Of a stretch of 64,000 nt of DNA, positions 12,704 to 26,500 are shown in pieces. Under the pieces are notes generated by a model. It was not told where the DNA came from, did no database searches, and was given only the letters and a program-made list of their open reading frames with translations. The position numbers were made by a program, and so were the translations under genes. Source of the DNA: Oxytricha trifallax (lineage: Eukaryota; Ciliophora; Spirotrichea; Sporadotrichida; Oxytrichidae); the NCBI GenBank assembly GCA_000711775.1, contig ARYC01001194.1, positions 34,028 through 98,027 on the forward strand, in the 5' to 3' direction. Every line of letters starts with the position of its first letter. Position 1 is the stretch's first letter.

Positions 12704-14669
12704 AATTAAATCATAAAATTAATACATTTTTTAAAAATAAAAAATATAAGTTAATCTTCTTAATATCTAATTATTTAAATTTTATTGTTTTATTCTTTTA
12801 ACCATTCAAGTTAATAAAAATATATAAATTATAAATTACTTTTTAAAGTTAAACGGAAAATTTATTAATTAAGATCCTCTTCTACTAATAATTAATAGCA
12901 AGCCTGACTTTTATTAATATTCACCCTGCATATGGCAAAATAAAATCAATAATAAGATAAATAAAATTTTAAAGATTTATTGAAAAATATTAAATTTATA
13001 ATAAAATGATTTAATTAAAGTTGATAAAAATGGGTTATTAAAATATATTTAAAAAGATTTAACCTGATCCATTAGAAATTATACTTCGAGATAAGATTAA
13101 AAACATTGAAATTTATTTTTTCTTTTTCATATATTGTGATTAAAATTGAGTCTTTTGGAATTAATTTCAAACTTGACCAAAGTTTTCTTTGTACAATAAA
13201 TAAAAAATCAGAAACTTTATCATTTAAATTCAAAAATCTTAGTTATAATGAATTTAGTTTAGTTTGATTATTTCGCAAATTTTTTTTTAAATATATGTTT
13301 AAATGATAAAGTTTTTAATTATTTTATTTACTACTTAATTTTAAACAAAATTTGGTCGATATTATAATTAGTTTTATATTTTTTTTTAATAAAAATGCAA
13401 ATAAAAACTTGCGAGCTCCAAAAATTTATTGTGATTATGAGTTCAACTAAGTCATTTTTTCAATTTCTTTAAATATTATGTTTAATTTCAAAGATTAATG
13501 AAATTCTAAAAACTTATTCATCTATATTATTAGGATTATATGTATTTATATTTTTAATTCCCAATTTTTCTTATTTTATTTAAATTATTTTGACTTACTT
13601 TTAATTTATGGCAAGTTTTCTCTCAAGATATGAATGTTGAAAATGGCGAATTAACTAGCTTTAAGTGGATTTTCTTTATTATGATTTTATTTAATTTTTG
13701 TTCATATTGCTAGACATAAACAAAATATTAAAAAATTATATAGAAATAAGTTATATTTGAATATATATTTAAGAATTTGGGTGTATAAATTAATTAATAA
13801 ATATTACATATTGAATTTACATTCTTTTATCGTTCATAAAATATAAATAAAATTTTATATATTAATAGCAAAGTGACTTGACCTATTTACTTATTTTATT
13901 CTGAAATAAGGCAACTCTTTTGTTATATAAATATATAAAATATTTTAAAATAAATTATAAAATTATATTCAATTAATAATTTATCTTTCATGATTAGTTT
14001 TAACTATGAATTATTCTTAATTGCTGATTTAAGGGATAAAAATGTTTTACTAAAATTATAAGAATTTGATTTTAATTTAGAAGAAAATAATGCTAATATA
14101 ATTCCATTTATCGATATCAATGAAATATTACTTTTAAAACAATATCTATATCTTAATTAAACTATGTATAATCTTTCCGTATTTAGCTTTTTTCAATTTT
14201 AACAGATTTTTTTAAAAAAAAGATTACTTTTAAAATAATTTGATTTATTGAGTTAATTAAATAAATATACTATTTTTTTACATTTTAATAGAAACATATT
14301 CCTTTATAATTATTATTGAAATAGTATGGTTCAAAATAAAATGTTAAGGAGGGAGCATTGAAAAGTCGTGAAGAAGAAAAATATGCCGGATTTCAATTCA
14401 ATTCGTTAATTTCTTTTTATCTCTCTATTTATTATATATTTATAGTTTTTTATGTTTTATTTATTTTTACATTTTAGGGAGAGCAAATTTAAAAATACTT
14501 TTTATATAAAGGTTGATCAACATAAATAAATAAGCTAGTATAAAAAATTTATGAGTAAAATATAATTAAAATTATAAAAAAATAGATTATTATCATAAAA
14601 TAATAAAAATGAGATCTAAAAAATACTTCAAGAATTATCTTTCTTAACTTATAATTGATAATAATAGTA
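12704..14669. other. AT-rich intergenic DNA, nothing recognised
   Basis: About 2 kb of AT-rich sequence between two foldback elements. No coding-like frame or structured repeat recognised. Confidence 0.4.
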
Positions 14670-15078
14670 TTGTAGGAAAACATTCGAGATTAAGAAAATA
14701 GTTTTAATAAGATTAAATATTATTTAAATTATTGGCAGTTAAAGTTTGCCAATTCAAACTATTCTGGGCTCATTCGATCGAGAATTTAAAATTAGCTGGA
14801 CTTTATTATTGGCGGTGCTGTTTTATCTCAACCTTAGAGCAAGATAAATTGAGTTAAATGTGAGTACACAATTTATTTAATTTAGAGGGTTTAATTAAAG
14901 GGAAGTTATCTCACTCTCTAGATGCATTTTAATTATACAGCCTAAAAATTCCAGCTAATTAAAAAAAATATCTAATGAGCCCAAGATCGTTTAAATTGGC
15001 CAACTTTAACTGAAAATAATTTAAATAATAATTAATATAATTATAAATAATTTCCCAATTTCGAATGAATTCCTAGAA
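14670..15078. mobile_element. TTGTAGG foldback MITE, copy 3
   Basis: Left end TTGTAGGAAAACATTCGAGA and inverse right end, with TA on both flanks (14668-14669 and 15079-15080). The right terminus has decayed from CTACAA to CTAGAA. The arms carry the GGGCTCATTCGAT marker shared with copy 7, defining a second subfamily. About 409 bp, no ORF. Confidence 0.78.
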
Positions 15079-15080
15079 TA

Positions 15081-18000
15081 ATAATTTCATTAAATGTTGG
15101 AACTCTTACATTCTTTATTTTATGAATTTATTGTAATGAGTAGGATTAAAAGTTCTGAATAGCTTATTTATAAATATTTTTAATTAAAATAGCGACTTCT
15201 GCTTAATTTAAATTCTACACATAGGTTATTATATTTTTCTTCATCATCTTTAAATATCTATTTAATCAAAATAATAACAAATTATTTGGGGCTGTTTCAC
15301 CAGAGGAATAATTTTAAGCAATTTATTTAAATTTTTTATAATTTGTCTTTAGATAAACTTAAAATAGGCACTTTTTAAATAATAAAGTGTTTTTAGTAAA
15401 GTTTTAGATTATTAATACCTAAGAAATTATATTTTATCATTTGAATTTACAGTTATTTTATAAATAAAAATAAATTATTAAGTAATTTTTAGCAAAAATA
15501 ATATATAGAGGTTTTTTCAATTGATTGCTAACTATTCTTTTTTTTGATATATAAAAAAATATATTTAAGTTTACTAGACATAAAAATCATGAATTCTTAA
15601 ATTTAACTAAATTATAATATTACAAATTAAAATTAAAATGAAAAACCTTTAAAATTTATTATTTTTTGCCAAAATTATTTAAAACCTTTGTTTTTATTTA
15701 TTTTAAATATATAATAAATTAATGATAAATATAATATATTAGGCATACTTATCTAGAATGTTACTAAAAAACTATTTTGAAATATTTTATTTGTAAATTT
15801 AAATATAAATTTGATTAGGTCAAAGATATTTATTTTTTTGAATTAAATGCTTAAAAAATAGCTATAAATAAGCAGGTGTCAACCTAATATATTTATATTT
15901 TTAGTAAAAATTGATGATAATTTTTATAAAATGAACTATTAACTAATTTTCTTCTTTAGGTGATGAAGCTCAAAGAGGTATATAATTAACTTATTATCAA
16001 AATCATACTTTAAAATTTAATATTAATTTCAATTTTACAATAAATAGTGGGTAATTCGAAACAGGGATACCTTAATTATACTATTTATATAATAATTTAT
16101 AAACTATTTTATATAATAATTTATCTTTAAACTATTACTAGAGTCTTGTAAATTATAATAATTTTATATCATACTGAGTCATTCGATTTATTTTCCCAAA
16201 TCTTAGTTTAGAACTTAAAAATATAAATAATACATATTATAAAAATATGATAACTACGAAGCTTCTGTTATCTTGACAATTTAGACAAGTCCACTTTATA
16301 GTTATTGAGATTTATCATTAATTTAGATTATAAATTCGAGAAGAATTTTTAATAAGCCATTTTCTTAAGGTTTATAGATGAGAGCGCCAGTCGAAGAATT
16401 ATTTTCAATTTTATATATGAATAAATCTCATTTGTTACACTAATAAAAACATCTGTATAAGATAAAATAATCTTTATTATAATAAATTCTTTTAAAATAT
16501 TATTTTTCATTGCGCCTCGAAAACCTTTATTCTGAGCATAAGAGATATTTGAAATATTAATAGTTGGAGAATAATTATAGATCTTGGAAGCTTTAATTTT
16601 AAATTTATTTTTTTTATATTTCTATATCCTGACGTTAGTTTCTTGGACAATAATCACGAATAATAAATTTATAATTATAATTTAAATCCAAATGTAAATT
16701 TATTTATTTAATCTGAGATTCAGATTTAAAATTAATATTCTGAAAGATTTATCTTATATTTTATTTCTATTATCTTTAATATACATAAGCTAGTCAGTCA
16801 ATAAAATTAATATTTTTCTTATTCATTTATTATTCTCAATATCCAGAGACTATTTATGAGTTGAGCTTTTCAAGAGGTTCAAAATAATTTGTAAATAAAT
16901 TTGTAAATAAATTATTTTGCATTTATTTGATCATATTCACTCAACAGTTATTTTCAAAGGTGATTAAAGTTAATTTACAAAATCATTTTTACATTAAATT
17001 ACTTAATACTTAAAAATTAAAAATTTTTTTAAAAAATATCATATTCAAAAATTTTCTGACCGAACTTTAGAGATCTCCCCCCTATTCTTGAAGTTAGTAA
17101 ACCTATTATTTTTTTAATTTTAAAAATGAGTAAATATAAAATCAAATTATTTGCACAAATTAATATTATTATATATGAATTTTTTGAAAATATAAATTAT
17201 TAAATTCTCTAATTAAAACAGAGTATATTTAGATTATTATTAGCAAAAATGGATATAAGCGATGACTATAAAGAATAGCACTTTAAAGCAATGTAATACT
17301 CTTTATTCATTTTTTAAATTCTATTTCGTTGATTAATACTTACTTTTCGTTTTTAGAATACAAATTAAATCTAATCTTCAAAATGAAAATAAAATAACTT
17401 GTTAATTTGTAAGAATTGGAAGCAGGATTTATACATTAAAAATAATTATACTTAGAAGAAGCATTAAAAGCTCATAATGCGCAAATAAATAATACAGTAC
17501 AGTACAGTACATAATGCATTATTAATAGTTGTATATTCTAGCTCCTGTCAAATAGAATTATTAGAGGAAAACTAAATGAAAATTATTTCACATAATAATA
17601 AATAGGGACAGCTAGTATACTAAAAATATTAAATGCAAAAACTTTCTCATTTTTTGACATTTTTTGCAATTAATTGTAAATATATTTCAACTTTCAATTA
17701 TATGGCAGTTTTTTTTTAATTTATACTATTTTCTATTCTTTTGTATTTTAGCAATAATAAAAAGAAATTTTATAATTTCCTAATAATTGTCAAATGTAAT
17801 GACAAAATGATAATGATGTTAAAATAATTATATTTTAAATTTAAAGTTCCTTAAAATAATTATTATATAAATTTATAGCCTAATTTCTTAGACCTATGTC
17901 TTTAGTAAAAATTTATCAAAATTTGATTGGTAAAATTATCATAGTAGCATTTTTTATATACAGCAAAAATTATATTAGAAAGTTTATAATACTTTCTTAC

Positions 18001-19214
18001 CAATTAAATTTATTTGCAATTTTTTTTATATTTTTCATTTTTTGTTTTGTATCTATTTATTAGTTTTGAAGGAAGAAATGTAAAAATATATTTTATTTTT
18101 TATTATAAATAAATGAAAAACAAGAAAATATTAATCAATATTTACTAAAATAATAAGTTTTATATAATAAGAATCATAAAAAAAATAAAATATAAAATTA
18201 ATAAATAAATAAATATAATTTAGTATTTTTTTTGTATAAATAATACAAATTAATAAACATAAAATAACATTATTAATGGATTAGAAGAAAGAAAGTATAC
18301 GCAATTATTAAAATGATGCTGGTTTACCAGTTAAAAAGTAAATGAAATATAATAAATTAAAATTTAACTTTCATGATTAAATTTTATAAAATTGAATTTT
18401 TATTTATTTTTTATTTATGATTGTGGAAGAATATTAATAATATTCAAATTAGTAATAATAATGAGATGATGAAAATTAATGTAAACTTTAATAATTATTA
18501 TTTTTATTAAAATTTGTAAATTTTTTAAAATATTTTAATTTAATGATGATAAAAATTTAAATATTAATATTCAAAGATTATTAGGAAATAAAAATTGATA
18601 TTTATTTATTGAAAGAATGATAAAAAAAAGATAAGGCATGCCTTAAACATTTTAATTAATAAATCACTTTATATATTAAAATCTTAGATATCTAATAAAA
18701 ACCAAATTTAAAAAATTGGATAAAAATTATATAACTAATATGATAAACCATATTAAAATACTTTGGCATATACTTTTAACAAAAAATAAAAATATAGTAA
18801 ACTTTTAATAAATACAACAATACAAATTGAAGGATTCTAGCTCTAATATTCATCAACATCGTATTTTTATTTCCCTTAACTTCATACATTCATTCATTTT
18901 TATCAATCTTCATCATGAAATGTATATTATTACTATATCACTATACTTTATTAATTTTTATATAGAAATATATGATTTTTCTATTTTATTAATATCAAAA
19001 TGAGTGAAATGCATATTAAAATTAATTTAGCTAGGCTATATGTTAATTTATTAAGTTTATTAATAAATAAGAAGAGACTCAGTTTGATATTGCTAAAGTA
19101 TCTATATATTTTATTTTAAATTTACAAAATTTAAGTAATCATTCATTTATTTTTTACTTAAGTGATAATAATTAACAAACTTATATTTATTAAGAACCAT
19201 AACTATACATTACT
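15081..19214. other. AT-rich intergenic DNA upstream of the Pol I subunit gene
   Basis: About 4.1 kb without a supportable gene. Only a short CAGTA-type pentanucleotide run near 17495-17511 stands out. The macronuclear telomere-addition site of the downstream gene presumably lies shortly before 19215, but I see no motif that fixes it. Confidence 0.4.
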
Positions 19215-22200
19215 ATGTCTAAAGAGAGAAAGGTAAACGATAGAGTTAGATTCACAGAGAAAACTCTTAGTGTACAACTTAAAAATGCAGCTAAGCATCA
19301 TATTGAGTCATTCGAGTATGCCATTGAGCAGTGCTTACCAAGGATTTGTCAAAATTTACTAGCTTTTAGAATTAATTTCTTTTCAGGATTTAATGGAAGT
19401 ATTTGAATAAAAATTAAGCTGCTGAGTTAAGTGCTCCAACTGAAGCAGAGATCGCAAGAAACCCAAGTGCTAACAAAATTTAATACCCATTTAAGAAGAT
19501 GCTTATATGGTTTGAGAATTTCCAATTGAGGTAAATTTCATCTATAGTTTAATTCATTCATGATGTATAGAAAGCCAATTAGATAAGATCAATCGACAGG
19601 CCTCATCAGTCTATCTCAGAGTTCTTAAGCAGCAGCAGGAGGAGATGGAGATAAAATCTACCCAAGTGAATGCAGAATTAGATCTCTCACATATTCAGCA
19701 CCTCTTTATGCTACCATTGCTAGAAAGATTGATAATGAGCCTGAAGAAAAGGTCACTGTGCCACTTGGTGATATCCCAGTTATGATTAGATCATCTAACT
19801 GTCATTTGTATGGATTGACTGAGGAGGAATTAGTTAAAAAGCAAGTTTTATTTTTTAACAAAAGCACGAGGATATGGCAGAGTTCGGAGGCTATTTCATT
19901 ATTAATGGAAATGAGAGAATCGTAAGAATGCTTATTATGACAAAAAGAAACTACCCAGTTGCATTTTCTAGACCAACCTTCATTAACAGAGGCAAGCTCT
20001 TCACACCTTTTGCTGTTTAAATGAGATGTGTGAGAGATGACTTATTTGCATAGACTCTCACTCTTCATTATCTTAGCGATGGTAATTGCTCAATGAGGCT
20101 TATATACTAAAAGCAAGAATTTTTAATTCCAGCTTATGTCATTCTTAAGGCTTTAGCAGATGTTACAGATGCATAAATTTATAATAAGCTTGTCAAAGGT
20201 TACTTCAAAAATAGATAAATAGGAGATAGAGTTGAAGTTTTGCTTCAAGATGGTAATAAGTTGTGCTTATACTCATAAAACTAATGTTTAGCCTATCTTG
20301 GTTCAAGATTTAGAATGGCTTTAATCGGTGTTCAATCAGATATGAGTGACATAGATGTTGGTAACTTTTTTATCTAAAGACATCTATTTGTTCAAACTAA
20401 TAATTACAAAGATAAGTTCAATACTCTCTGCATAATGATTGAGAAGTTATATGCAGTTGTGGCCTAAGAGTGTGAACTAGATAATCTCGATTCACCATCT
20501 AACTAAGAAGTTCTTTTGAGTGGTCATTTATATGCCTCCCTATTAGCTGAAAAACTTCAGGATTTATTGATTGGAGCTAAAGCTAAGATAATCAGAGATC
20601 TGAGAAATCCCAATTTTGACAGACAATAAATTAGAAACCCAATTTATATGAAAAAAATGATAGACACCCAAGTATCAGTAGGAAAGAAAATGGAACACTT
20701 CTTAGCTACAGGAAATCTGATATCAAGAACTAATTTAGATTTAATGTAAACTGCCGGATATACTATTGTTGCAGATAAATTGAACAATCATAGATACTTA
20801 TCTCATTTTAGATCAATCCATAGAGGATAATATTTCGCAGAGATGAAAACCACAACTGTCAGAAAGTTGCTTCCAGAAGCTTGGGGATTCCTTTGCCCAG
20901 TACATACTCCAGATGGTGGTCCCTGCGGTCTTTTAAACCATATTACTTCATCTTGTATTCCACTTGCCAAAGAAGATGGCTTACTTTGCAGACAAGGTGA
21001 AGCTTTGAAGAACTTTAAGAGTCTACTAGCCTAATTGGGAATGAATCCTATATCAAGTGATTTTGGACTTATTTATCCTTACAAGTTTTTACCTATTCTT
21101 CTCGATGGTGTATTATTGGGATATGTAGATCCAGAAGTTGCTCCTCAGCTTGTTAAATCGTTAAGAGCTCTTAAAATTTAACAAAGTAATACCAACCAAT
21201 TTTATGAAAGTGTACCAAAAACTCTTGAAGTATCTTACTTAGCCCCAACTTTCCCACCAGAAGAAGCTAGTGATAATCCCGAGACATAAGGCCAAACTAA
21301 CAAAAGAGGAACAAAGAATAAGTTCTTCCCTGGTATTTTTAATAAAAATTTTATGTATTTTCTTAGCATCATCTGTATCTAGATTTGTAAGACCAGTCTA
21401 AAATTTAGAAGTTGGTGGAGTAGAATGGATTGGACCTTTAGAACAAGTTAATCTTTCTATAGCTTGCCTTGAGGAGGATATTAGAAGCGACACTACACAT
21501 TAAGAGATAGACCCAATAAATGTTTTGAGTATGATTGCCTCAACAATTCCTTTTGCAGATTATAACCAATCTCCAAGAAACATGTATCAGTGTCAAATGG
21601 CAAAATAAACTATGGGAACTCCTTATCACAATCATCCTTATAGAATGGATAACAAAGTATACAGAATCCTCTTCCCTCAAGAGCCTTTAGTTAGAACTGA
21701 GAATTATAACAATTACGATTTTAGACAATATCCAAGTGGAACCAATGCAGTCGTTGCAGTTATCTCATATACAGGTTACGATATGGAAGATGCTATGATC
21801 ATAAACAAGAGTGCTTACGAAAGAGGTTTTGGTCATGGATGTGTCTACAAATCTTACATCAAAGAAGTTAATGAGTAAGTGATGGGTGCTTCTTCAAGCA
21901 AACAAAGATACAGGATGCTCAACTAGAACAAGTACAGAGAGGACTAAAAGATTGATCTAAAAGAGAAAAACCTTGACACTGATGGAATTCCAAGCATTGG
22001 ACATCAGCTCACTCATGGAAGCCCAGAGCTATGCACATATGACACTGTTTTGGGAAAGCCTAAATATGTGAGTTTAAAAAGCATTTATCATTACATTTAA
22101 TTATAAACTATAATTATTTTAGTTTCAAAGATAATGAACCAGCTAGAGTTGAAAACGTAAGATTAATTAAAACGAAAAAAAACAATTTTTAGTTTTTATT

Positions 22201-23444
22201 TTTAAAAAAAAGTATTTTTTTTTAGAATAAAAATATAATTATAATTATGTTAAAAATTATAACCGTAATAGTTTTGATAAATAATACAGTTATTATATTT
22301 TAGTATTTTAATTAAATATATATAAAAAAAAAAATTTTAAGATTATAAATCCTTAAATTTGCAACAAGATAGCTTTTAATAAATATTGGTAAATTCAAAT
22401 AAATTTTGTAATCATTTCATTATTCTATATGCCTAGGAATAATTTATAAATAATAAGAATCTTTTGATAAAAAATGAAAATAGATTTATAAGAAACTTTA
22501 TAATTTTTATTGAACTACAAATCAATGAAACCTTAATAGAAGTTTTAAGTATTTAAAGGGTTTTAGAAATGGGAGATGAAAAAGGCTCAGCAAATAACGT
22601 AAACATTGGCTATACTATAAGATACGAAAGAAACCCAGTTATTGGAGATAAGTTTAGTAGTCGTCACGGTCAAAAGGGTGTGCTCTCAGTTCTTTGGCCC
22701 TAAGAAGACATGCCTTTTACAGAGAGTGGAATCTCTCCAGATATTATCATTAATCCTCATGCATTCCCATCAAGAATGACCATTGGAATGTTGGTAGAAT
22801 CAATTGCTGGTAAGTCTGGTTCTAACACAGGAGAGTTCAAATAAGTAAAGACATTTGAGAAATACGAGGATGATGATGTGGTCTAGTACTTTGGTCAGGA
22901 ACTCCTAAAGCAAGGGTATAATTATTATGGAACTGAGACAATGTACTCTGGAATCTTTGGAGATCAAATGAAGGTTGATATCTTCATTGGTGTTGTCTAT
23001 TATCAACGCCTCAGACATATGGTTTCAGATAAGTCTTAAGCTAGAGCCACAGGTCCTTATGATGTCTTAACTCATCAACCAGTGAAGGGAAGAAAGAAGC
23101 AAGGAGGTATTAGATTTGGAGAGATGGAAAGAGATTCACTTTTAGCTCATGGAGCAGCTTTCTGCTTGAATGATAGACTTCTAAAATGTTCCGATTATAG
23201 TGAGGGATATGTCTGCAAAAAGTGTGGAAGCATTATTAGTTGCCACTTAAATAGAGAAATCCTAAAAACCTAGAACAATATATCAGCAGACATGAAATAC
23301 GTTGTCAATGAAAAGGTATACTGTAGAGTTTGTGATGAATACGATTGCAGAAAAGTTCAACTTCCATATGTCCTCAGATATTTAACTAATGAATTAGCTG
23401 CTATGAATATCAAACTTGCTTTCCATTTAGAGCCAGCTGTTTGA
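19215..23444 (+). CDS. RPA2: RNA polymerase I second-largest subunit (RPA2/RPA135), IES-interrupted
   Basis: Core beta-like subunit of nuclear RNA polymerase I, which transcribes rRNA. It opens [13 protein letters not shown] and includes [18 protein letters not shown], the fork region [18 protein letters not shown]-like stretch at about 20890-20950 (Pol I type; Pol II has a glutamate-rich version), [30 protein letters not shown] and a C-terminal zinc site (CKKCG ... CRVC). The micronuclear copy is cut by five IESs with pointers AGGATTT, AAAAGCA, GTATTTT, AGTTT and TAAG, plus one GT-AG intron at 19531-19570. Removing all 567 nt leaves 3663 nt, exactly 1221 codons ending at TGA, close to the yeast length of 1203 aa. 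Blocks are in linear order. The 3' end lies 113 bp from the convergent MIOS-like gene. Confidence 0.96.
19348..19391 (+). other. IES 1 of RPA2, pointer AGGATTT
   Basis: AGGATTT occurs at 19341-19347 and 19385-19391. Deleting the interval with one pointer joins CLPRI to QWKYLNKNQAAEL in frame. Treating it as a GT-AG intron instead creates a TGA at the junction, so excision as an IES is the reading that works. Confidence 0.9.
19531..19570 (+). other. Spliceosomal intron in RPA2
   Basis: 40 nt beginning GTAAAT and ending TATAG. Removal joins FENFQLR to [19 protein letters not shown] in frame. No direct repeat at the borders explains it as an IES. The size matches introns of 37 and 40 nt in the neighbouring MIOS-like gene. 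Confidence 0.8.
19844..19866 (+). other. IES 2 of RPA2, pointer AAAAGCA
   Basis: AAAAGCA at 19837-19843 and 19860-19866 with 16 nt between. Excision restores [16 protein letters not shown], matching the conserved polymerase block. Confidence 0.9.
21340..21361 (+). other. IES 3 of RPA2, pointer GTATTTT
   Basis: GTATTTT at 21333-21339 and 21355-21361 with 15 nt between. Excision gives [20 protein letters not shown], matching the conserved Pol I motif. Splicing as a 34-nt GT-AG intron would also keep the frame but would delete the conserved GIFL, so the IES reading is preferred. Confidence 0.85.
22076..22125 (+). other. IES 4 of RPA2, pointer AGTTT
   Basis: AGTTT at 22071-22075 and 22121-22125. 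Excision joins GKPKYVS to [12 protein letters not shown]. Intron splicing at the nearby GTGAG and TTTTAG would give a TGA three codons later. Confidence 0.85.
22162..22549 (+). other. IES 5 of RPA2, pointer TAAG
   Basis: 388 nt removed between TAAG at 22158-22161 and 22546-22549. The product reads [20 protein letters not shown] and continues into [20 protein letters not shown]. The alternative repeat AACGTAA would also keep the frame but would drop a segment that the family normally has. The 4-bp pointer is short, so the exact border is less certain than the others. Confidence 0.75.
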
Positions 23445-23557
23445 AAAAAAACTTAATTAATAAACTATATTTATTTTAAATCAATTTCTTATAAATTCTC
23501 GTAAATATCTCCTTATAAAAATTAAAGTTCTGATTATTAATGAAATAAATATTCTCA

Positions 23558-26500
23558 TCATTCATTTGAAATAATATTGCATCTGCAGTCACAATTACTT
23601 ACTGAGCACTCTGGCTGATTCTTAAACCATTCGAGAATATGTTAAGTGTGTCCACCGTGCTTGCATTTCTAACACCATAAGAACCACATCTCTAATTCTC
23701 TCTTCATTTGAATGCTATTCTGATTTTCATTCTAGTTTAAATTATTATAATTTAAATATTTATATTGTTTATGACACTGTGTGTACCAAAGCCAACTGCC
23801 GAGGTTGGGGCCTTACTCTTAAGCTCAATAAAAGGATTGAGAATTCCTATAGGTTGCAAGCAAACAGAACAGTTAGGAGTTGATTTTCCACATTCTACAC
23901 ACAGCCTACTTATGGTTTTCTCTTTCTCAGGATGATTACTTTGCATCTTGCTGCTGCTATTTATTTGAGAAAATAGAGCTTCTGAGTTAAGAACTTGGCG
24001 TTTTTATTTGCTGATTTATAGATAGTTCTTTACTGAGGATTTTACAGAAAATCCATGATTGCAATAAAAACATTTAGCTGAATTTTCATAAGACTTCTTG
24101 TCAAATGGGTCATTGTTTATACCAAATTTATGCACTAGTTGAGTTTCAATAGTTTTTTATTGTAAATCTGGTTCAGAAGCCTATCTTACTGTCTAGTCTT
24201 TGTTTTAATCAAGAGGAGGCTAAATAGCGCTTGCATTTACAACAGAACTTCTTAAATTAACTTCGCTGTTTTTCTAGACAAAATTTGCATATCTTTTGAA
24301 AATACCTGTCTCTTCTAACTAATTCAAACTCACATCAAAATTTGCTCTATGATACCAAAGTTGAAGTTGATTCAAAAATGTTCTATATTCTTGAATAAAC
24401 GTATTTACTCTTTTATCTGGCTATTAATTTGACTAGTTCATAAGTGTGTAATAATAGGAAGATATGTAAGCAGCTGATTAAATGTCACCATGTTTGTCAA
24501 CATAGTTTTGCAATAAGTGAAAAAGATATGGGGATTTTAAGCCTATGAGCACTATAGTCTCTAATGAACCTTCTTCAATACCCTTGATTACCATTTCTTT
24601 TAAGGCTTAAAGCATCTATAATGATTAATAATTATAAACAAAGCAAACTTACGAGCTATTGATTGAAGTATCTACATATTAGACCAATCTAATCAAAGTA
24701 ATTGATTATTAATCCAAACTTAGTTGGAAAGTCTTGAGAGAAATTAGAAAGTTGACAATCCCTATAAAGATTAATTCATAATTTAATATAATTACAAGAA
24801 ATAGAAGAAGAGCTTAAAGTATGGATTCTTCATTTGATCATGCAATCCTTTTGCAAACTCTAGAAGTTATTTAAGTTTCTCTTATGCTTGCTGCTCAGTC
24901 ATTTGTTATCCAATACTGCTCATAATTTTTTTGCAGTTTCTAAGAACAAAATTAAGTACTTATGAGTTAGTGGCATCTTCTCTGTACTTTGGTAGAGGAT
25001 CTGCGTGACTAGAGAAACCCATTGCTCTTTAAAAATCGAAATGCAATGCAGATAAAATGCATGTTCTTGAAATACTTCCTTATATGTGCTTTTCTTCATC
25101 ATCAATCTAAGTGCAAATTCTATTTAGATCATTATAAGTTTAAATGTTTTGCTTCTTAATTTCTTGGAATAAAGCAGTATTTACTTATTATGTTCCAAGG
25201 CCTGGGGGAGGAGCCTTTAAGTAATCTGTCCAACCGCAAAATTATAGGATATTTTGTCTTTTTATTCCTGTATAAATTTTAAAACCTAATAAGTCATCAG
25301 ATTTTTCAAGGTCATTTTGAGGACTTTTAAAGAACAACTCAATATCCTTAAGTCTTTAACAGCCTTCAGAAATTCCAATATCTAGCTAGCTTAGTATTCC
25401 ATCAACAAATTAGATATTATTGCCTTCATTTTCTTACAGTTTGTTGATATAATTCCAAAAAATCTTTAATCCTACAGATTACGAGTTCATTATAGCATTT
25501 TAACTTTAATAAAAATCATTGTACCCTCTAAATCTTAAGGAAAGAGTAAAATTTCTCTATGGAGTGTCTAAGAAATAACCTGCCTTGATTCTATTTGCAA
25601 TGATATTTTAAGTATCAATAAATGCATTGCCTTCTTCATTGTATTTATAGGCATATTGGTTTAAGTCTAACATAGTTTCTTCATCTTATAAATATCGAGT
25701 CTTCAATTGCTCATAATTAATTACTGAATCAAAGAACGGGATACTATGAATGGTTTTCTTTTGTTTTCCACTCATGCATATATGACCTCTGGCAGACATA
25801 TCAAAGATGAATCTATTACTTTCATTTAGTACTTGTTCTTCGATGTAGCCGTTTTTTGTGTACAAAAAGATGGGGATATAAATCATTGACTTAAAAAGTA
25901 CTAATTTTTTTTAATTTTAATATATGATTCATTTTTTATTGATTCATAACCTTAAAAATAATTAAATAACTCCAATAAATTGTAGTTTAGCATTAAAATT
26001 GTGAATTGAAAAATTTATTTATTATTATATAATTACAGCATTTAATTTTTTAATTTTCAAATAAATTTCAAAAAATTTAATCATATTAAAAATTTAAGAT
26101 AGAAAACTATTAGCTAAGGAAATTATAGATACATTGATAATTTTCACTCATTGAAATCTTTTGGTTTTATAATATTGATTTTTTAAAAAATTTTATATCT
26201 TTCTATTTCCGAGTTTGTTAATTAAATAAAGTGGATACGATTTCCTCATCTAAAAGATTTTATCTTTAAACTTTAATTTATTTGCTAATATTTATTTGCA
26301 TTAATTCATAGTTTATCTTAAAGTTGCTTTGGAGTGCTACATATTCCAATGACGTCATCCTATGCTATTATTTTTCTCACTGGATTTTATATCAACTGTA
26401 AATTCTAAATGACAGTGCTATCGCTAAGACTTTGATTATTCTTGAGTACTTCCAGTCCTTAGTTTTACAATTACCAAACATCGACATCTCTCTATCATAA

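Noticed and set aside
21333-21367. 34-nt GT-AG intron in RPA2
   Set aside because: It keeps the frame but removes the conserved GIFL of the FPGIFL motif; the pointer-based IES keeps it.
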